Assembly: GCF_036346855.1 (NCBI RefSeq)
Contig: NZ_CP107841.1
Location: forward strand, 7,940,001 to 8,004,000
DNA length: 64,000 nt
Source of the DNA: Streptomyces europaeiscabiei
GTDB taxonomy: Bacteria > Actinomycetota > Actinomycetes > Streptomycetales > Streptomycetaceae
Reading direction: 5' to 3'
In this document: positions 45,864 to 54,332 of the stretch, piece by piece
Numbering within the stretch: the first letter of the stretch is position 1
How the letters are laid out: the number at the start of each line of letters is the position of its first letter
The notes under the pieces: model-generated
What the model was told of the DNA's origin: nothing
The model's database searches: none
The model's input: only the letters and a program-made list of their open reading frames with translations
Position numbers and translations under genes: made by a program

Positions 45864-46439
45864 TCAGTCCAGCCCGGAGACCTTGAACACCGTCAGAGCC
45901 GTCGCACGGTCGATCTGCTCGGACAACTGGTGCAGCGCTGTCGCCCCGCAGAGCAGCAGCCCGGCGTCGGCCGACTTGTGGGCGTCCTCGTGCAGGTGGC
46001 GCCACAGCTCAGGATTGCTCATCAGAACCTGGGGATCGATCTCGACCCGGCCGCCGAACTCGTCCCGCAGGAGGAGCCGTTGGGAGACGCCGTCCAGGCA
46101 GCGCACCGACACCAACCGGTCGGTGCGGACCCGCCGCTCGCGCAGCAGCGCGCGCGAGGACAGCCAGCCCTGGCCCGCAGTGACCCTGGGCGGGAAGAGG
46201 ATCACGAACAGGAGCGCGGCGAGACCGGCCCACAGCCCGCACCGTACGGTCGTGAGGCTGCCGTCGCCCCAGTCGATCAGCAGGAGAAGAGCGAGAAGTA
46301 CGGTCGAGCACTGGACCGCGCCGCGTAGTTCCCCGGCCCAGCGGCGGTCGTACGTCACTTCCGCGGCGGGCTGTGCGTGTGAGTGGACCGAGTCGTCCCG
46401 CGCGTCATGGCTGCGTCCCATAGGACCGACGGTAGGCAT
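45864..46439 (-). CDS. Membrane-anchored hypothetical protein
   Basis: 191 residues. Two hydrophobic segments near residues 45-60 and 65-85 (GLWAGLAALLFVILF) are followed by a cytosolic PH-like stretch with VSVRCLDGVSQRLLLRDEFG and a helical tail. I do not recognise a functional family. The ATG at 46439 or one 18 bp later is possible. Its upstream flank holds a reverse-oriented GTCAAA/GTCAGA direct repeat (46461-46478), hinting at co-regulation with the potassium genes. Confidence 0.6.
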   Translation of the reverse strand: MPTVGPMGRSHDARDDSVHSHAQPAAEVTYDRRWAGELRGAVQCSTVLLALLLLIDWGDGSLTTVRCGLWAGLAALLFVILFPPRVTAGQGWLSSRALLRERRVRTDRLVSVRCLDGVSQRLLLRDEFGGRVEIDPQVLMSNPELWRHLHEDAHKSADAGLLLCGATALHQLSEQIDRATALTVFKVSGLD

Positions 46440-46460
46440 CCGGGAGGCCGGGATCCCGCC

Positions 46461-46478
46461 CTTTGACGCGACTCTGAC
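46461..46478 (-). promoter_or_regulatory. 11-bp-spaced direct repeat, minus orientation
   Basis: Read on the minus strand, GTCAGA and GTCAAA are 11 bp apart. The site is only about 22 bp before the minus-strand gene, so a role depends on the true start. Confidence 0.35.
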
Positions 46479-46555
46479 GGGTGCCCTGCTCCTCCTTGAC
46501 GCCCGCAGCGATGCGGGCCGAGGGTCGGGACATCACCGCGACGGAAGTCGTGCGG

Positions 46556-46583
46556 GTCACAGGGCCGTCAAGGCAGCGTCAAG
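46556..46583 (+). promoter_or_regulatory. Three tandem 11-bp GTCAAG-type repeats upstream of the KimA-like permease
   Basis: GTCACA (46556), GTCAAG (46567) and GTCAAG (46578) start at exact 11-bp steps, about 130-155 bp before the permease ATG. Same unit as the kdp and orphan-kinase sites. Confidence 0.6.
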
Positions 46584-46710
46584 GTTGGGGGCTTCGGCGC
46601 GAAGAAGGCGCAAGGAGCGGTCGCACACGGCGGGAATCGGACAGAGCCTGGGCACACCCGCGCATCGCCTCCCCGCGTGCGCGGGCCCTTCGTCCAAGGA
46701 GCACGCGTCC

Positions 46711-48549
46711 ATGTCTGTCCTGACCATCGAGCCGGGCGAGGCCCCCGCCGCCGAGGAACCGCCCGATACCGGTGAACGGCACCGGCTGACCGCTGTCACC
46801 GGCCTGGCCGCTCTCTCGCTGGACGCGATGGCGTCGGTGGCGTACGGCCCCGAGGCGATCGTCCTGGTGCTGGCCGCCGCCGGCGCGCACGGGCTCGGGT
46901 TCACGCTGCCGGTGACGCTGGCGATCGCCGGGCTGCTCGCGGTGCTGGTCGCCTCGTACCGGCAGGTCATCGCGGCCTTCCCGGACGGCGGGGGTTCGTA
47001 CGCCGTGGCGAAGACGCACCTCGGGGCGCGCACCAGCCTGGTGGCCGCCGCCTCCCTGGTCCTCGACTACGTACTCAATGTCGCCGTCGCCGTGACTGCG
47101 GGTGTCGCCGCCCTGACCTCGGCGTTTCCCTCCCTGTACGGCGACCGGCTGTTGCTGTGCCTCGTGGTCCTGGTGCTGATCACCGCGGTGAACCTGCGTG
47201 GGATCGTGGAGTCGGCGAAGGCGTTCATCGTGCCGACCGCCGTGTTCGTCGTCTCGATTCTGATCCTGATCGCGGTCGGGCTGTTCCGGTCGGCGCCCGT
47301 CAGTACGGCCACCGCGGCCGGGCATGCCTCCGTCCTCGCGGACAACGCCACCACCGTCGGGGCCCTGCTCCTGCTGAAAGCTTTCGCCTCGGGCTGTTCG
47401 GCGCTCACCGGTGTGGAGGCCCTCGCCAACGCCGTGCCGTCCTTCCGGGTGCCACGGGTCAAGCGGGCGCAGCGTGCGGAGGTGGCGCTGGGGGCCGTGC
47501 TCGGGGTGATGCTGATCGGGCTGTCGGTGCTGATCTCGCGCTTCCACCTCCAGCCGGTCGAGGGCGTCACCGTCCTGGCCCAGCTCGCGGACGCCTCGCT
47601 CGGGCACAACTGGGCTTTCTACGTCATCCAGTTCGCGACGATGATCCTGCTCGCCCTGTCCGCGAACACGTCCTTCGGCGGTCTCCCGGTGCTGCTGAAG
47701 CTCCTCGCCCGGGACAACTACCTGCCGCACGTCTTCGCACTGAAGGCCGACCGCCAGGTCCACCGCCACGGCGTACTGGCGCTGTCCCTGATCTCCGCCG
47801 CGCTGCTGGTCTTCTCCGGCGGTGACACCAACACTCTCGTGCCGCTGTTCGCCATCGGTGTCTTCGTCGGCTTCACGATCGCCCAGGTCGGCATGGTCCG
47901 GCACTGGCGCGAGGAGCGTGGGACGGGCTGGCGGGGCAAGGCGCTGCTGAACGGCTTCGGCGCCGTCCTGACGGGTGTGTCGGCCGTGGTCGTGACGGCG
48001 ACGAAGTTCGAGGAGGGCGCCTGGCTGATCGTGATCGCCCTGCCGCTGCTGGTCGCCGCCTTCACGGCCGTGCACCGCGCCTACGGCCGGATCGGCGAGC
48101 GGCTGGGCCTGGGCCGGATCCCCGAGCCGCCGCACCGCGACCGTTCCGTGGTGATCGTGCCCGTGTCGAACCTGTCCCGGCTGACCTGCGAGGCCATCAA
48201 CGCCGCCGCCTCCCTCGGCGACGAGGTGCGCGCGGTCACCGTCTGCCACTCCGACCCCGAGGACCGTGCCCACGCGGCCGCCCTGGCCCGCGACTGGGCC
48301 CGCTGGGACCCCGGCGTGCCGCTGATCCCGCTCACCTCCGAGCGCCGCTCCCTGGGCCGCCCGATCGCCGCCTACGTGGGCGAGACGGCCGCTGCCGAGC
48401 CCGGTGCCCGAGTGACCGTGCTGATCGCCGAGGTCGAGCCGGACCGGCTGTGGCAGCGGCTGCTGCAGAACCAGCGGGGCGCCGTGGTCGCCCACGCCGT
48501 GCGGAAGGACACGGACGCGGTGATCTGCCGACTGCGATTCCGTATCTGA
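46711..48549 (+). CDS. APC family permease, KimA/YdaO-like potassium importer
   Basis: 612 residues. SLDAMASVAYGPEAIVLVLA and FPDGGGSYAVAKTHLG are hallmarks of the KimA/YdaO branch of the APC superfamily, potassium/proton symporters in Bacillus. About 12 membrane segments are followed by a cytosolic tail of about 170 residues with VVIVPVSNLSRLTCEAI, as in KimA. AAGGAG precedes the ATG. It lies between the KdpD paralogue and the kdp operon, which supports potassium as substrate. No cyclic-di-AMP riboswitch was recognised upstream. Confidence 0.8.
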   Translation: MSVLTIEPGEAPAAEEPPDTGERHRLTAVTGLAALSLDAMASVAYGPEAIVLVLAAAGAHGLGFTLPVTLAIAGLLAVLVASYRQVIAAFPDGGGSYAVAKTHLGARTSLVAAASLVLDYVLNVAVAVTAGVAALTSAFPSLYGDRLLLCLVVLVLITAVNLRGIVESAKAFIVPTAVFVVSILILIAVGLFRSAPVSTATAAGHASVLADNATTVGALLLLKAFASGCSALTGVEALANAVPSFRVPRVKRAQRAEVALGAVLGVMLIGLSVLISRFHLQPVEGVTVLAQLADASLGHNWAFYVIQFATMILLALSANTSFGGLPVLLKLLARDNYLPHVFALKADRQVHRHGVLALSLISAALLVFSGGDTNTLVPLFAIGVFVGFTIAQVGMVRHWREERGTGWRGKALLNGFGAVLTGVSAVVVTATKFEEGAWLIVIALPLLVAAFTAVHRAYGRIGERLGLGRIPEPPHRDRSVVIVPVSNLSRLTCEAINAAASLGDEVRAVTVCHSDPEDRAHAAALARDWARWDPGVPLIPLTSERRSLGRPIAAYVGETAAAEPGARVTVLIAEVEPDRLWQRLLQNQRGAVVAHAVRKDTDAVICRLRFRI

Positions 48550-48651
48550 CCCCATCTGATCCCCGCCCCGATGGCCCGTACATCACGGTCCTGGCCGGCG
48601 GCGCGATCAGGCGCCCGGGGGGATTGGTTCCGGCAGATGGATCAGCCCGCC

Positions 48652-48700
48652 GTAAGAGTTCCGTCAAAGGCGCACGAACCTGCGTATGGGAGGCGTCAAC
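48652..48700 (+). promoter_or_regulatory. Direct-repeat regulator site of the kdp operon, 11-21-11 arrangement
   Basis: Hexamers start at 48652 (GTAAGA), 48663 (GTCAAA), 48684 (GTATGG) and 48695 (GTCAAC); the steps of 11, 21 and 11 bp are identical to those before the orphan kinase. The last repeat ends 74 bp before the first small gene of the operon. Best read as the KdpE binding site. Confidence 0.65.
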
Positions 48701-48774
48701 GACAGCCGAATCCGGCCAGACAGGCGCTTTCCTCTAACAGTCCGCTCGATCCGAACCTCATCTAGGAGTTAGCG

Positions 48775-48858
48775 ATGGCCGACCTGGCCTTCGTCGTCAT
48801 CACGATCGCGGTGTTCGCGCTGGTGGCTCTCGCCGCCAAGGGGGTGACGAAGCTGTGA
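48775..48858 (+). CDS. Small membrane peptide preceding kdpF
   Basis: 27 residues, MADLAFVVITIAVFALVALA then AKGVTKL: a single transmembrane helix with a basic C-terminal tail. GGAG lies upstream of the ATG. Its stop overlaps the GTG of kdpF as GTGA, so it is coupled to the kdp operon. It may act as an extra KdpF-like subunit or only drive translation of kdpF. Confidence 0.65.
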   Translation: MADLAFVVITIAVFALVALAAKGVTKL

Positions 48859-48944
48859 CCGCCGAGAACGTTGTCGGCCTGATCGTGGCCGTCGCCCTCC
48901 TGGGTTATCTCGTCCTCGCCCTGATCTTCCCGGAGAGGTTCTGA
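48855..48944 (+). CDS. kdpF: Potassium-transporting ATPase subunit KdpF
   Basis: 29 residues: one membrane helix, [17 protein letters not shown], ending in FPERF, typical of KdpF, the small stabilising subunit of the KdpFABC pump. The GTG start overlaps the preceding peptide and kdpA follows 7 bp later. Confidence 0.85.
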   Translation: MTAENVVGLIVAVALLGYLVLALIFPERF

Positions 48945-48951
48945 GAACGCG

Positions 48952-50616
48952 ATGGGTCCCGTACTTGCCGGCATGCTCCAGCTGCTCGCTCTGATAGCGG
49001 CACTGGCGCTCGCCTACGTCCCCCTCGGCGACTACATGGCCAAGGTCTACTCCTCCGACAAGCACTGGCGCGTCGAGAAGTGGATCTACAAGGGCATCGG
49101 CGCCAATCCGAACACCGAGATGCGCTGGCCCGCCTACCTGCGCGGTGTCCTCGCCTTCTCGGCCGTTTCGGTCCTCTTCCTCTACCTGCTCCAGCGGCTC
49201 CAGGGTGTCCTGCCGGGCTCGCTGGGCTTCTCCTCGATCGACCCGGACCAGGCGTTCAACACGGCCGTGTCCTTCGTGACGAACACCAACTGGCAGTCCT
49301 ACTACGGCGAGCAGGCCATGGGCCACCTCGTCCAGACCGGTGGACTGGCGGTCCAGAACTTCGTCTCGGCGGCCGTCGGCATCGCCGTCGCGGTGGCCCT
49401 GGTACGAGGGTTCGCCCGTTCGCGTACCGGTGAGCTGGGCAACTTCTGGTCCGACCTGGTGCGCGGTGTCGTACGCATCCTGCTGCCGTTCTCCGTCGTC
49501 GTCGCGGTCGTGCTGGTCGCGTGCGGCGTGATCCAGAACTTCTCCGGCATTCACGAGGTCGGGCAGTTCATGGGCGGGTCCCAGCAGTGGAACGGGGGCG
49601 CGGTCGCCTCGCAGGAGGCCATCAAGGAGATCGGCACCAACGGCGGCGGCTACTTCAACGCCAACTCCGCGCACCCCTTCGAGAACCCGACGCCGTTCAC
49701 CAACCTGTTCGAGATCTTCCTGCTGCTGGTGATCCCGTTCTCGCTGACCCGGACGTTCGGCCGGATGGTCGGCAGCCTGAAGCAGGGCTACGCGATCCTC
49801 GCCACCATGGCGACCATCTGGGTCGGCTTCGTCGCCCTGATGATGTGGACGGAGTTCGCCCACCACGGCCCGGCGTTCGACATCGCCGGCGGTGCGATGG
49901 AGGGCAAGGAGACCCGTATCGGGGTCGGCGCCTCGTCGATCTTCGCGGTGTCGACGACGCTGACCTCGACGGGGGCGGTGGACTCCTTCCACTCCTCGTT
50001 CACTGGGCTCGGCGGCGGGATCACGATCCTGGGCATGCAGTTGGGCGAGATCGCGCCCGGTGGTACCGGCTCCGGCCTCTACGGCATGCTGATCATGGCG
50101 GTCATCGCGGTGTTCATCGCCGGTCTTATGGTCGGCCGTACGCCCGAGTACCTGGGCAAGAAGATCGGCACCCGTGAGATCAAGTTCGCGGCCTGCTACA
50201 TCCTGATCACCCCGGCGCTGGTGCTCGTCTTCACGGCAGCGGCGATGGCGTTGCCGACCCCGGGCAACTCGATGACCAACAGTGGTGCGCACGGCTTCTC
50301 CGAGATCCTGTACGCCTACACCTCCGCGTCGAACAACAACGGTTCGGCCTTCGCCGGGCTGAACGCGGACACCCAGTGGTTCAACACGACCCTGGGTCTC
50401 GCCATGGCCCTGGGCCGGTTCCTGCCGATGGTGTTCGTCCTCGCGCTGGCAGGTTCGCTGGCCGAGCAGCAGCCGGTGCCGGCGACCGCGGGCACCCTGC
50501 GGACCGAGAAGCCCCTGTTCACGGGTCTGCTGGTGGGCGCGATCCTCATCATCACCGGTCTGACCTACTTCCCGGCGCTCGCGCTGGGTCCGCTGGCCGA
50601 GGGGCTGGCGTCATGA
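48952..50616 (+). CDS. kdpA: Potassium-transporting ATPase subunit KdpA
   Basis: 554 residues. The channel-like subunit that binds and conducts K+. The four filter-type loops are visible: [50 protein letters not shown] and [13 protein letters not shown]. Its stop overlaps the kdpB ATG (ATGA). Confidence 0.95.
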   Translation: MGPVLAGMLQLLALIAALALAYVPLGDYMAKVYSSDKHWRVEKWIYKGIGANPNTEMRWPAYLRGVLAFSAVSVLFLYLLQRLQGVLPGSLGFSSIDPDQAFNTAVSFVTNTNWQSYYGEQAMGHLVQTGGLAVQNFVSAAVGIAVAVALVRGFARSRTGELGNFWSDLVRGVVRILLPFSVVVAVVLVACGVIQNFSGIHEVGQFMGGSQQWNGGAVASQEAIKEIGTNGGGYFNANSAHPFENPTPFTNLFEIFLLLVIPFSLTRTFGRMVGSLKQGYAILATMATIWVGFVALMMWTEFAHHGPAFDIAGGAMEGKETRIGVGASSIFAVSTTLTSTGAVDSFHSSFTGLGGGITILGMQLGEIAPGGTGSGLYGMLIMAVIAVFIAGLMVGRTPEYLGKKIGTREIKFAACYILITPALVLVFTAAAMALPTPGNSMTNSGAHGFSEILYAYTSASNNNGSAFAGLNADTQWFNTTLGLAMALGRFLPMVFVLALAGSLAEQQPVPATAGTLRTEKPLFTGLLVGAILIITGLTYFPALALGPLAEGLAS

Positions 50617-52748
50617 CCACCCGCACAGAGAAGCAAGAGGACTCGATGTCCACATCCACCCCTACCCGGGCGCCGCACAGCGATGTGCCGACCGGCCACA
50701 AGGACGAAGGACGCGTCGGTGCGGGTCTGTTCGACCCGAAGCTGCTGCTGAAGGCGCTGCCGGACGCGTGCCGCAAGCTGGATCCGCGGGTGATGGTCAA
50801 GTCCCCCGTGATGTTCGTGGTGCTGGTCGGGTCCGTGCTGACGACGGTGTTCTCCTTCAAGGATCCGGGCGACTGGTTCGGCTGGGCCATCAGCGTCTGG
50901 CTCTGGCTGACCGTGATCTTCGCCAACCTGGCGGAGGCGGTCGCAGAGGGGCGCGGCAAGGCCCAGGCGGACACACTCCGCAAGGCCAAGACCGACACGA
51001 TCGCGCGGCGGCTGGCCTCGGACGGCAAATCCGAGGAGCAGGTGCCCGGGACCGAGCTCAGGATCGGCGACCTGGTCGTCTGTGAGGCCGGTGACATCAT
51101 CCCCGGCGACGGTGATGTCGTCGAGGGCGTCGCGTCGGTGGACGAGTCGGCGATCACTGGTGAGTCGGCTCCCGTGATCCGCGAGTCGGGCGGCGACCGG
51201 TCGGCCGTGACCGGCGGTACGAAGGTGCTGTCCGACCGGATCGTCGTCAAGATCACGACGAAGCCCGGCGAGACCTTCATCGACCGCATGATCGCCCTGG
51301 TCGAGGGCGCGGCCCGGCAGAAGACGCCGAACGAGATCGCGCTGAACATCCTGCTGGCCTCGCTGACCATCGTGTTCCTGCTGGCGGTGGCGACCCTGCC
51401 GCCGTTCGCGGACTACGCGGGCACGCATCTGACGATGGTCGTGCTGGTGGCGCTGCTGGTCTGTCTCATCCCGACCACGATCGGCGCGCTCCTGTCGGCG
51501 ATCGGCATCGCGGGCATGGACCGGCTGGTGCAGCGCAATGTGCTCGCCATGTCGGGGCGTGCCGTCGAGGCCGCCGGTGACGTCTCGACCCTGCTGCTGG
51601 ACAAGACGGGCACCATCACGCTGGGCAACCGGCAGGCGTCGGAGTTCGTGCCGGTGAGCGGGACGACGGAGGCCCAGGTCGCGGACGCCGCCCAGCTGTC
51701 CTCGCTGGCCGACGAGACGCCCGAGGGCCGCTCCATCGTCGTCCTGGCGAAGGAGAAGTACGGGCTGCGCGAGCGCCAGCAGGGCGAGTTGGCCGGTGCC
51801 GAGTGGATCGCCTTCACCGCCCAGACCCGCATGTCGGGCGTGGACGTCGACGGGCGTAAGGTCCGCAAGGGCGCGGCCGGATCGGTCGTCGCCTGGGTGC
51901 GGGAGCAGGGCGGCGAGGTGTCCGAGGACGCCGGCGCGCTCACCGACCGGATCTCCGAGGCCGGAGGCACCCCGCTGCTCGTGGCCGTCGAGGACACCGA
52001 CGGGGCACGGGTGTTGGGCGTCATCCACCTCAAGGACGTCGTCAAGGAGGGCATGCGGGAGCGGTTCGACGAACTGCGCCGCATGGGCATCAAGACGGTC
52101 ATGATCACGGGCGACAACCCGCTGACCGCCAAGGCGATCGCCGAGGAGGCGGGCGTCGACGACTTCCTCGCGGAGGCGACTCCCGAGGACAAGATGGCCC
52201 TCATCAAGCGGGAGCAGGCGGGCGGCAAGCTGGTCGCGATGACGGGTGACGGTACGAACGACGCGCCGGCCCTCGCCCAGGCCGACGTGGGTGTGGCCAT
52301 GAACACCGGAACCTCGGCAGCCAAGGAGGCCGGGAACATGGTGGACCTGGACTCCAACCCGACGAAGCTGATCGAGATCGTCGAGATCGGCAAGCAACTC
52401 CTCATCACCCGGGGCGCGTTGACGACGTTCTCCATCGCCAACGACGTCGCGAAGTACTTTGCGATCATCCCGGCGCTGTTCGCTGCCGTCTATCCGGGCC
52501 TGGACAAGCTCAACATCATGGGACTGTCCTCGCCCGACTCCGCGATCCTCTCCGCCGTCATCTTCAACGCGCTGATCATCATCGCGCTGGTGCCGCTCGC
52601 GCTGCGAGGCGTGCAGTACAAGCCGATGAGCGCCGACAAGATGCTCCGCCGCAACCTCACGATCTACGGCATCGGCGGCCTGATCGCCCCCTTCATCGGC
52701 ATCAAGATCATCGACCTGCTCATCTCCCTCATCCCCGGAATCGGCTGA
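50613..52748 (+). CDS. kdpB: Potassium-transporting ATPase ATP-binding subunit KdpB
   Basis: 711 residues; P-type ATPase that powers KdpA. A-domain [11 protein letters not shown], phosphorylation site [11 protein letters not shown] with Asp330, [14 protein letters not shown] and [20 protein letters not shown] are all intact. The hydrophilic N-terminus of about 45 residues is longer than in enteric KdpB. The first ATG is coupled to kdpA; an ATG 33 bp later also fits. Contains the C-terminus that matches the 40.4-kb relic. Confidence 0.95.
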   Translation: MTTRTEKQEDSMSTSTPTRAPHSDVPTGHKDEGRVGAGLFDPKLLLKALPDACRKLDPRVMVKSPVMFVVLVGSVLTTVFSFKDPGDWFGWAISVWLWLTVIFANLAEAVAEGRGKAQADTLRKAKTDTIARRLASDGKSEEQVPGTELRIGDLVVCEAGDIIPGDGDVVEGVASVDESAITGESAPVIRESGGDRSAVTGGTKVLSDRIVVKITTKPGETFIDRMIALVEGAARQKTPNEIALNILLASLTIVFLLAVATLPPFADYAGTHLTMVVLVALLVCLIPTTIGALLSAIGIAGMDRLVQRNVLAMSGRAVEAAGDVSTLLLDKTGTITLGNRQASEFVPVSGTTEAQVADAAQLSSLADETPEGRSIVVLAKEKYGLRERQQGELAGAEWIAFTAQTRMSGVDVDGRKVRKGAAGSVVAWVREQGGEVSEDAGALTDRISEAGGTPLLVAVEDTDGARVLGVIHLKDVVKEGMRERFDELRRMGIKTVMITGDNPLTAKAIAEEAGVDDFLAEATPEDKMALIKREQAGGKLVAMTGDGTNDAPALAQADVGVAMNTGTSAAKEAGNMVDLDSNPTKLIEIVEIGKQLLITRGALTTFSIANDVAKYFAIIPALFAAVYPGLDKLNIMGLSSPDSAILSAVIFNALIIIALVPLALRGVQYKPMSADKMLRRNLTIYGIGGLIAPFIGIKIIDLLISLIPGIG

Positions 52749-52752
52749 TCCC

Positions 52753-53421
52753 ATGAACAACTCGGTTACCAACACCGCCCGGTTGCTCTGGGCCGGCCTG
52801 CGCGCGCTCCTCGTGCTCACCGTGGTGACGGGCGTCATCTACCCCCTGGCCGTCACCGGTGTCGCCCAGGCCCTGTTCAACGACAAGGCGAACGGCTCGG
52901 AGATCAAGTCGGAGGGCAAGGTCGTCGGCTCGTCGCTCATCGGGCAGTCGTACAACCTGCCGTTGAAGAAGGGTGAGGAGACACCGGCTCCCGACCTGAA
53001 GTGGTTCCAGGGACGGCCGCAGAACGGCCTCGGCAGCAACAGCGTCAACACCCAGTACAAGCTGATCCTCTCCGGCGCGACCAACCGCTCCGGCGACAAC
53101 AAGGACCTCATTGACTGGGTGACTGCCGCCAAGGCCGCCGTCATCAAGGACAACTCGGTGGGCGGCTACACGGTCAAGCCCGCCGACGTACCCGCCGACG
53201 CGGTCACGTCCTCCGGCTCCGGCCTCGACCCGGACATCTCCCCGGAGTACGCCGACCTCCAGGTCCACCGGATCGCCGAGCAGAACGGACTGACCGTCGC
53301 CCAGGTGCAGAAACTGGTCGACGACCACACCGACGGCCGCACCCTCGGCTTCATCGGCGAGCCGCGGGTCAACGTCCTCGAACTCAACATCGCGCTCAAG
53401 GAACTCGTGGCGAAGAGCTGA
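52753..53421 (+). CDS. kdpC: Potassium-transporting ATPase subunit KdpC
   Basis: 222 residues; one N-terminal membrane helix (LLVLTVVTGVIYPLAVTGVA) and an extracytoplasmic domain with GSSLIGQSYN, WFQGRPQNGLG, SGSGLDPDISPEYADLQ and a C-terminal LNVLELN-type end. It assists K+ binding by KdpFABC. Starts 4 bp after kdpB. Confidence 0.94.
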   Translation: MNNSVTNTARLLWAGLRALLVLTVVTGVIYPLAVTGVAQALFNDKANGSEIKSEGKVVGSSLIGQSYNLPLKKGEETPAPDLKWFQGRPQNGLGSNSVNTQYKLILSGATNRSGDNKDLIDWVTAAKAAVIKDNSVGGYTVKPADVPADAVTSSGSGLDPDISPEYADLQVHRIAEQNGLTVAQVQKLVDDHTDGRTLGFIGEPRVNVLELNIALKELVAKS

Positions 53422-53439
53422 TGGCCTTACGCGCACCAC

Positions 53440-53485
53440 GCGGGAGTTGGCAGACCGGGCGACACTCCGATCCGTCAACTCCCGC
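53440..53485 (+). terminator. Hairpin between kdpC and kdpE
   Basis: GCGGGAGTTG (53440-53449) pairs perfectly with CAACTCCCGC (53476-53485) across a 26-base loop. It could be a weak terminator or processing site that lowers kdpE-kdpD expression relative to the pump genes. Confidence 0.5.
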
Positions 53486-53545
53486 AGCCATGAAGCTTGT
53501 TCCGCACGGCTCCGGCCCTCCGCACGACAGGAAAGGCGTACACCG

Positions 53546-54229
53546 ATGACCCGGGTTCTGGTGGTGGAGGACGACCCTCAGCTCGTCCGGGCTCTGGTGA
53601 TCAACCTGCAGGCCCGCCAGTACGGAGTGGACCCGGCGCCCGACGGCGCCACCGCGCTCCGCCTCGCCGCCGCTCGCCAGCCCGACGTGGTCCTCCTCGA
53701 TCTGGGCCTGCCCGACATGGACGGCGTGGACGTCATCAAGGCTCTGCGCGGCTGGACCCGCGTACCGATCCTGGTCCTGTCCGCCCGCCGGGCCTCCGAC
53801 GAGAAGGTGGCCGCTCTGGACGCGGGCGCCGACGACTACGTCACCAAGCCGTTCAGCATGGACGAACTGCTGGCCCGGCTCCGCGCGGCCGTCCGCCGCA
53901 CCGAGTCGACACCGCTCGCCCCCGAAACCGTCCTGGTGACGACGGACGACTTCACCATCGACCTGCTTGCCAAGAAGGCCACCCGGGACGGACACGACAT
54001 ACGACTCACCCCGACCGAGTGGCACCTGCTGGAGATCCTGGTCACCAACCCCGGTCGGCTGGTCACGCAGAAGCACCTGCTCCAGGAGGTCTGGGGGGTC
54101 ACACAGAGCAACAAGACCAACTATCTACGGGTCTACATGGCCCAACTGCGCCGCAAGCTTGAGTCGGACCCCTCTCACCCCCGCTATCTCATCACCGAGC
54201 CCGGCATGGGATACCGCTTCGAAGGCTGA
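53546..54229 (+). CDS. kdpE: Response regulator KdpE
   Basis: 227 residues, OmpR family. Receiver domain with acidic pocket VVEDDP, phospho-acceptor Asp52 in LLDLGLPDMDG, and YVTKPF with the conserved Lys; C-terminal winged helix with LTPTEWHLLEILVTNPGRLV and GMGYRF. It follows kdpC and precedes kdpD. Winged-helix regulators bind 11-bp direct repeats, matching the sites upstream of kdp and the other potassium genes. Confidence 0.93.
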   Translation: MTRVLVVEDDPQLVRALVINLQARQYGVDPAPDGATALRLAAARQPDVVLLDLGLPDMDGVDVIKALRGWTRVPILVLSARRASDEKVAALDAGADDYVTKPFSMDELLARLRAAVRRTESTPLAPETVLVTTDDFTIDLLAKKATRDGHDIRLTPTEWHLLEILVTNPGRLVTQKHLLQEVWGVTQSNKTNYLRVYMAQLRRKLESDPSHPRYLITEPGMGYRFEG

Positions 54230-54332
54230 AGCGGGCGCGGTCACCACGGACCGGCCCCGCACTTCACCGCCCCCCCGTACCCGTACTGGCACCCGCACCG
54301 GCCCCCGCCCGCAGAGACGAAGAGACGAGAAG

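Noticed and set aside
46584..46710. Possible cyclic-di-AMP (ydaO-type) riboswitch before the KimA-like gene
   Set aside because: The conserved GGGAACCC-like and GGTGAATCC-like segments of that class are not visible in the leader.
50565..52838. 757-codon minus-strand frame over kdpB
   Set aside because: Antisense shadow; the plus strand encodes all P-type ATPase motifs.
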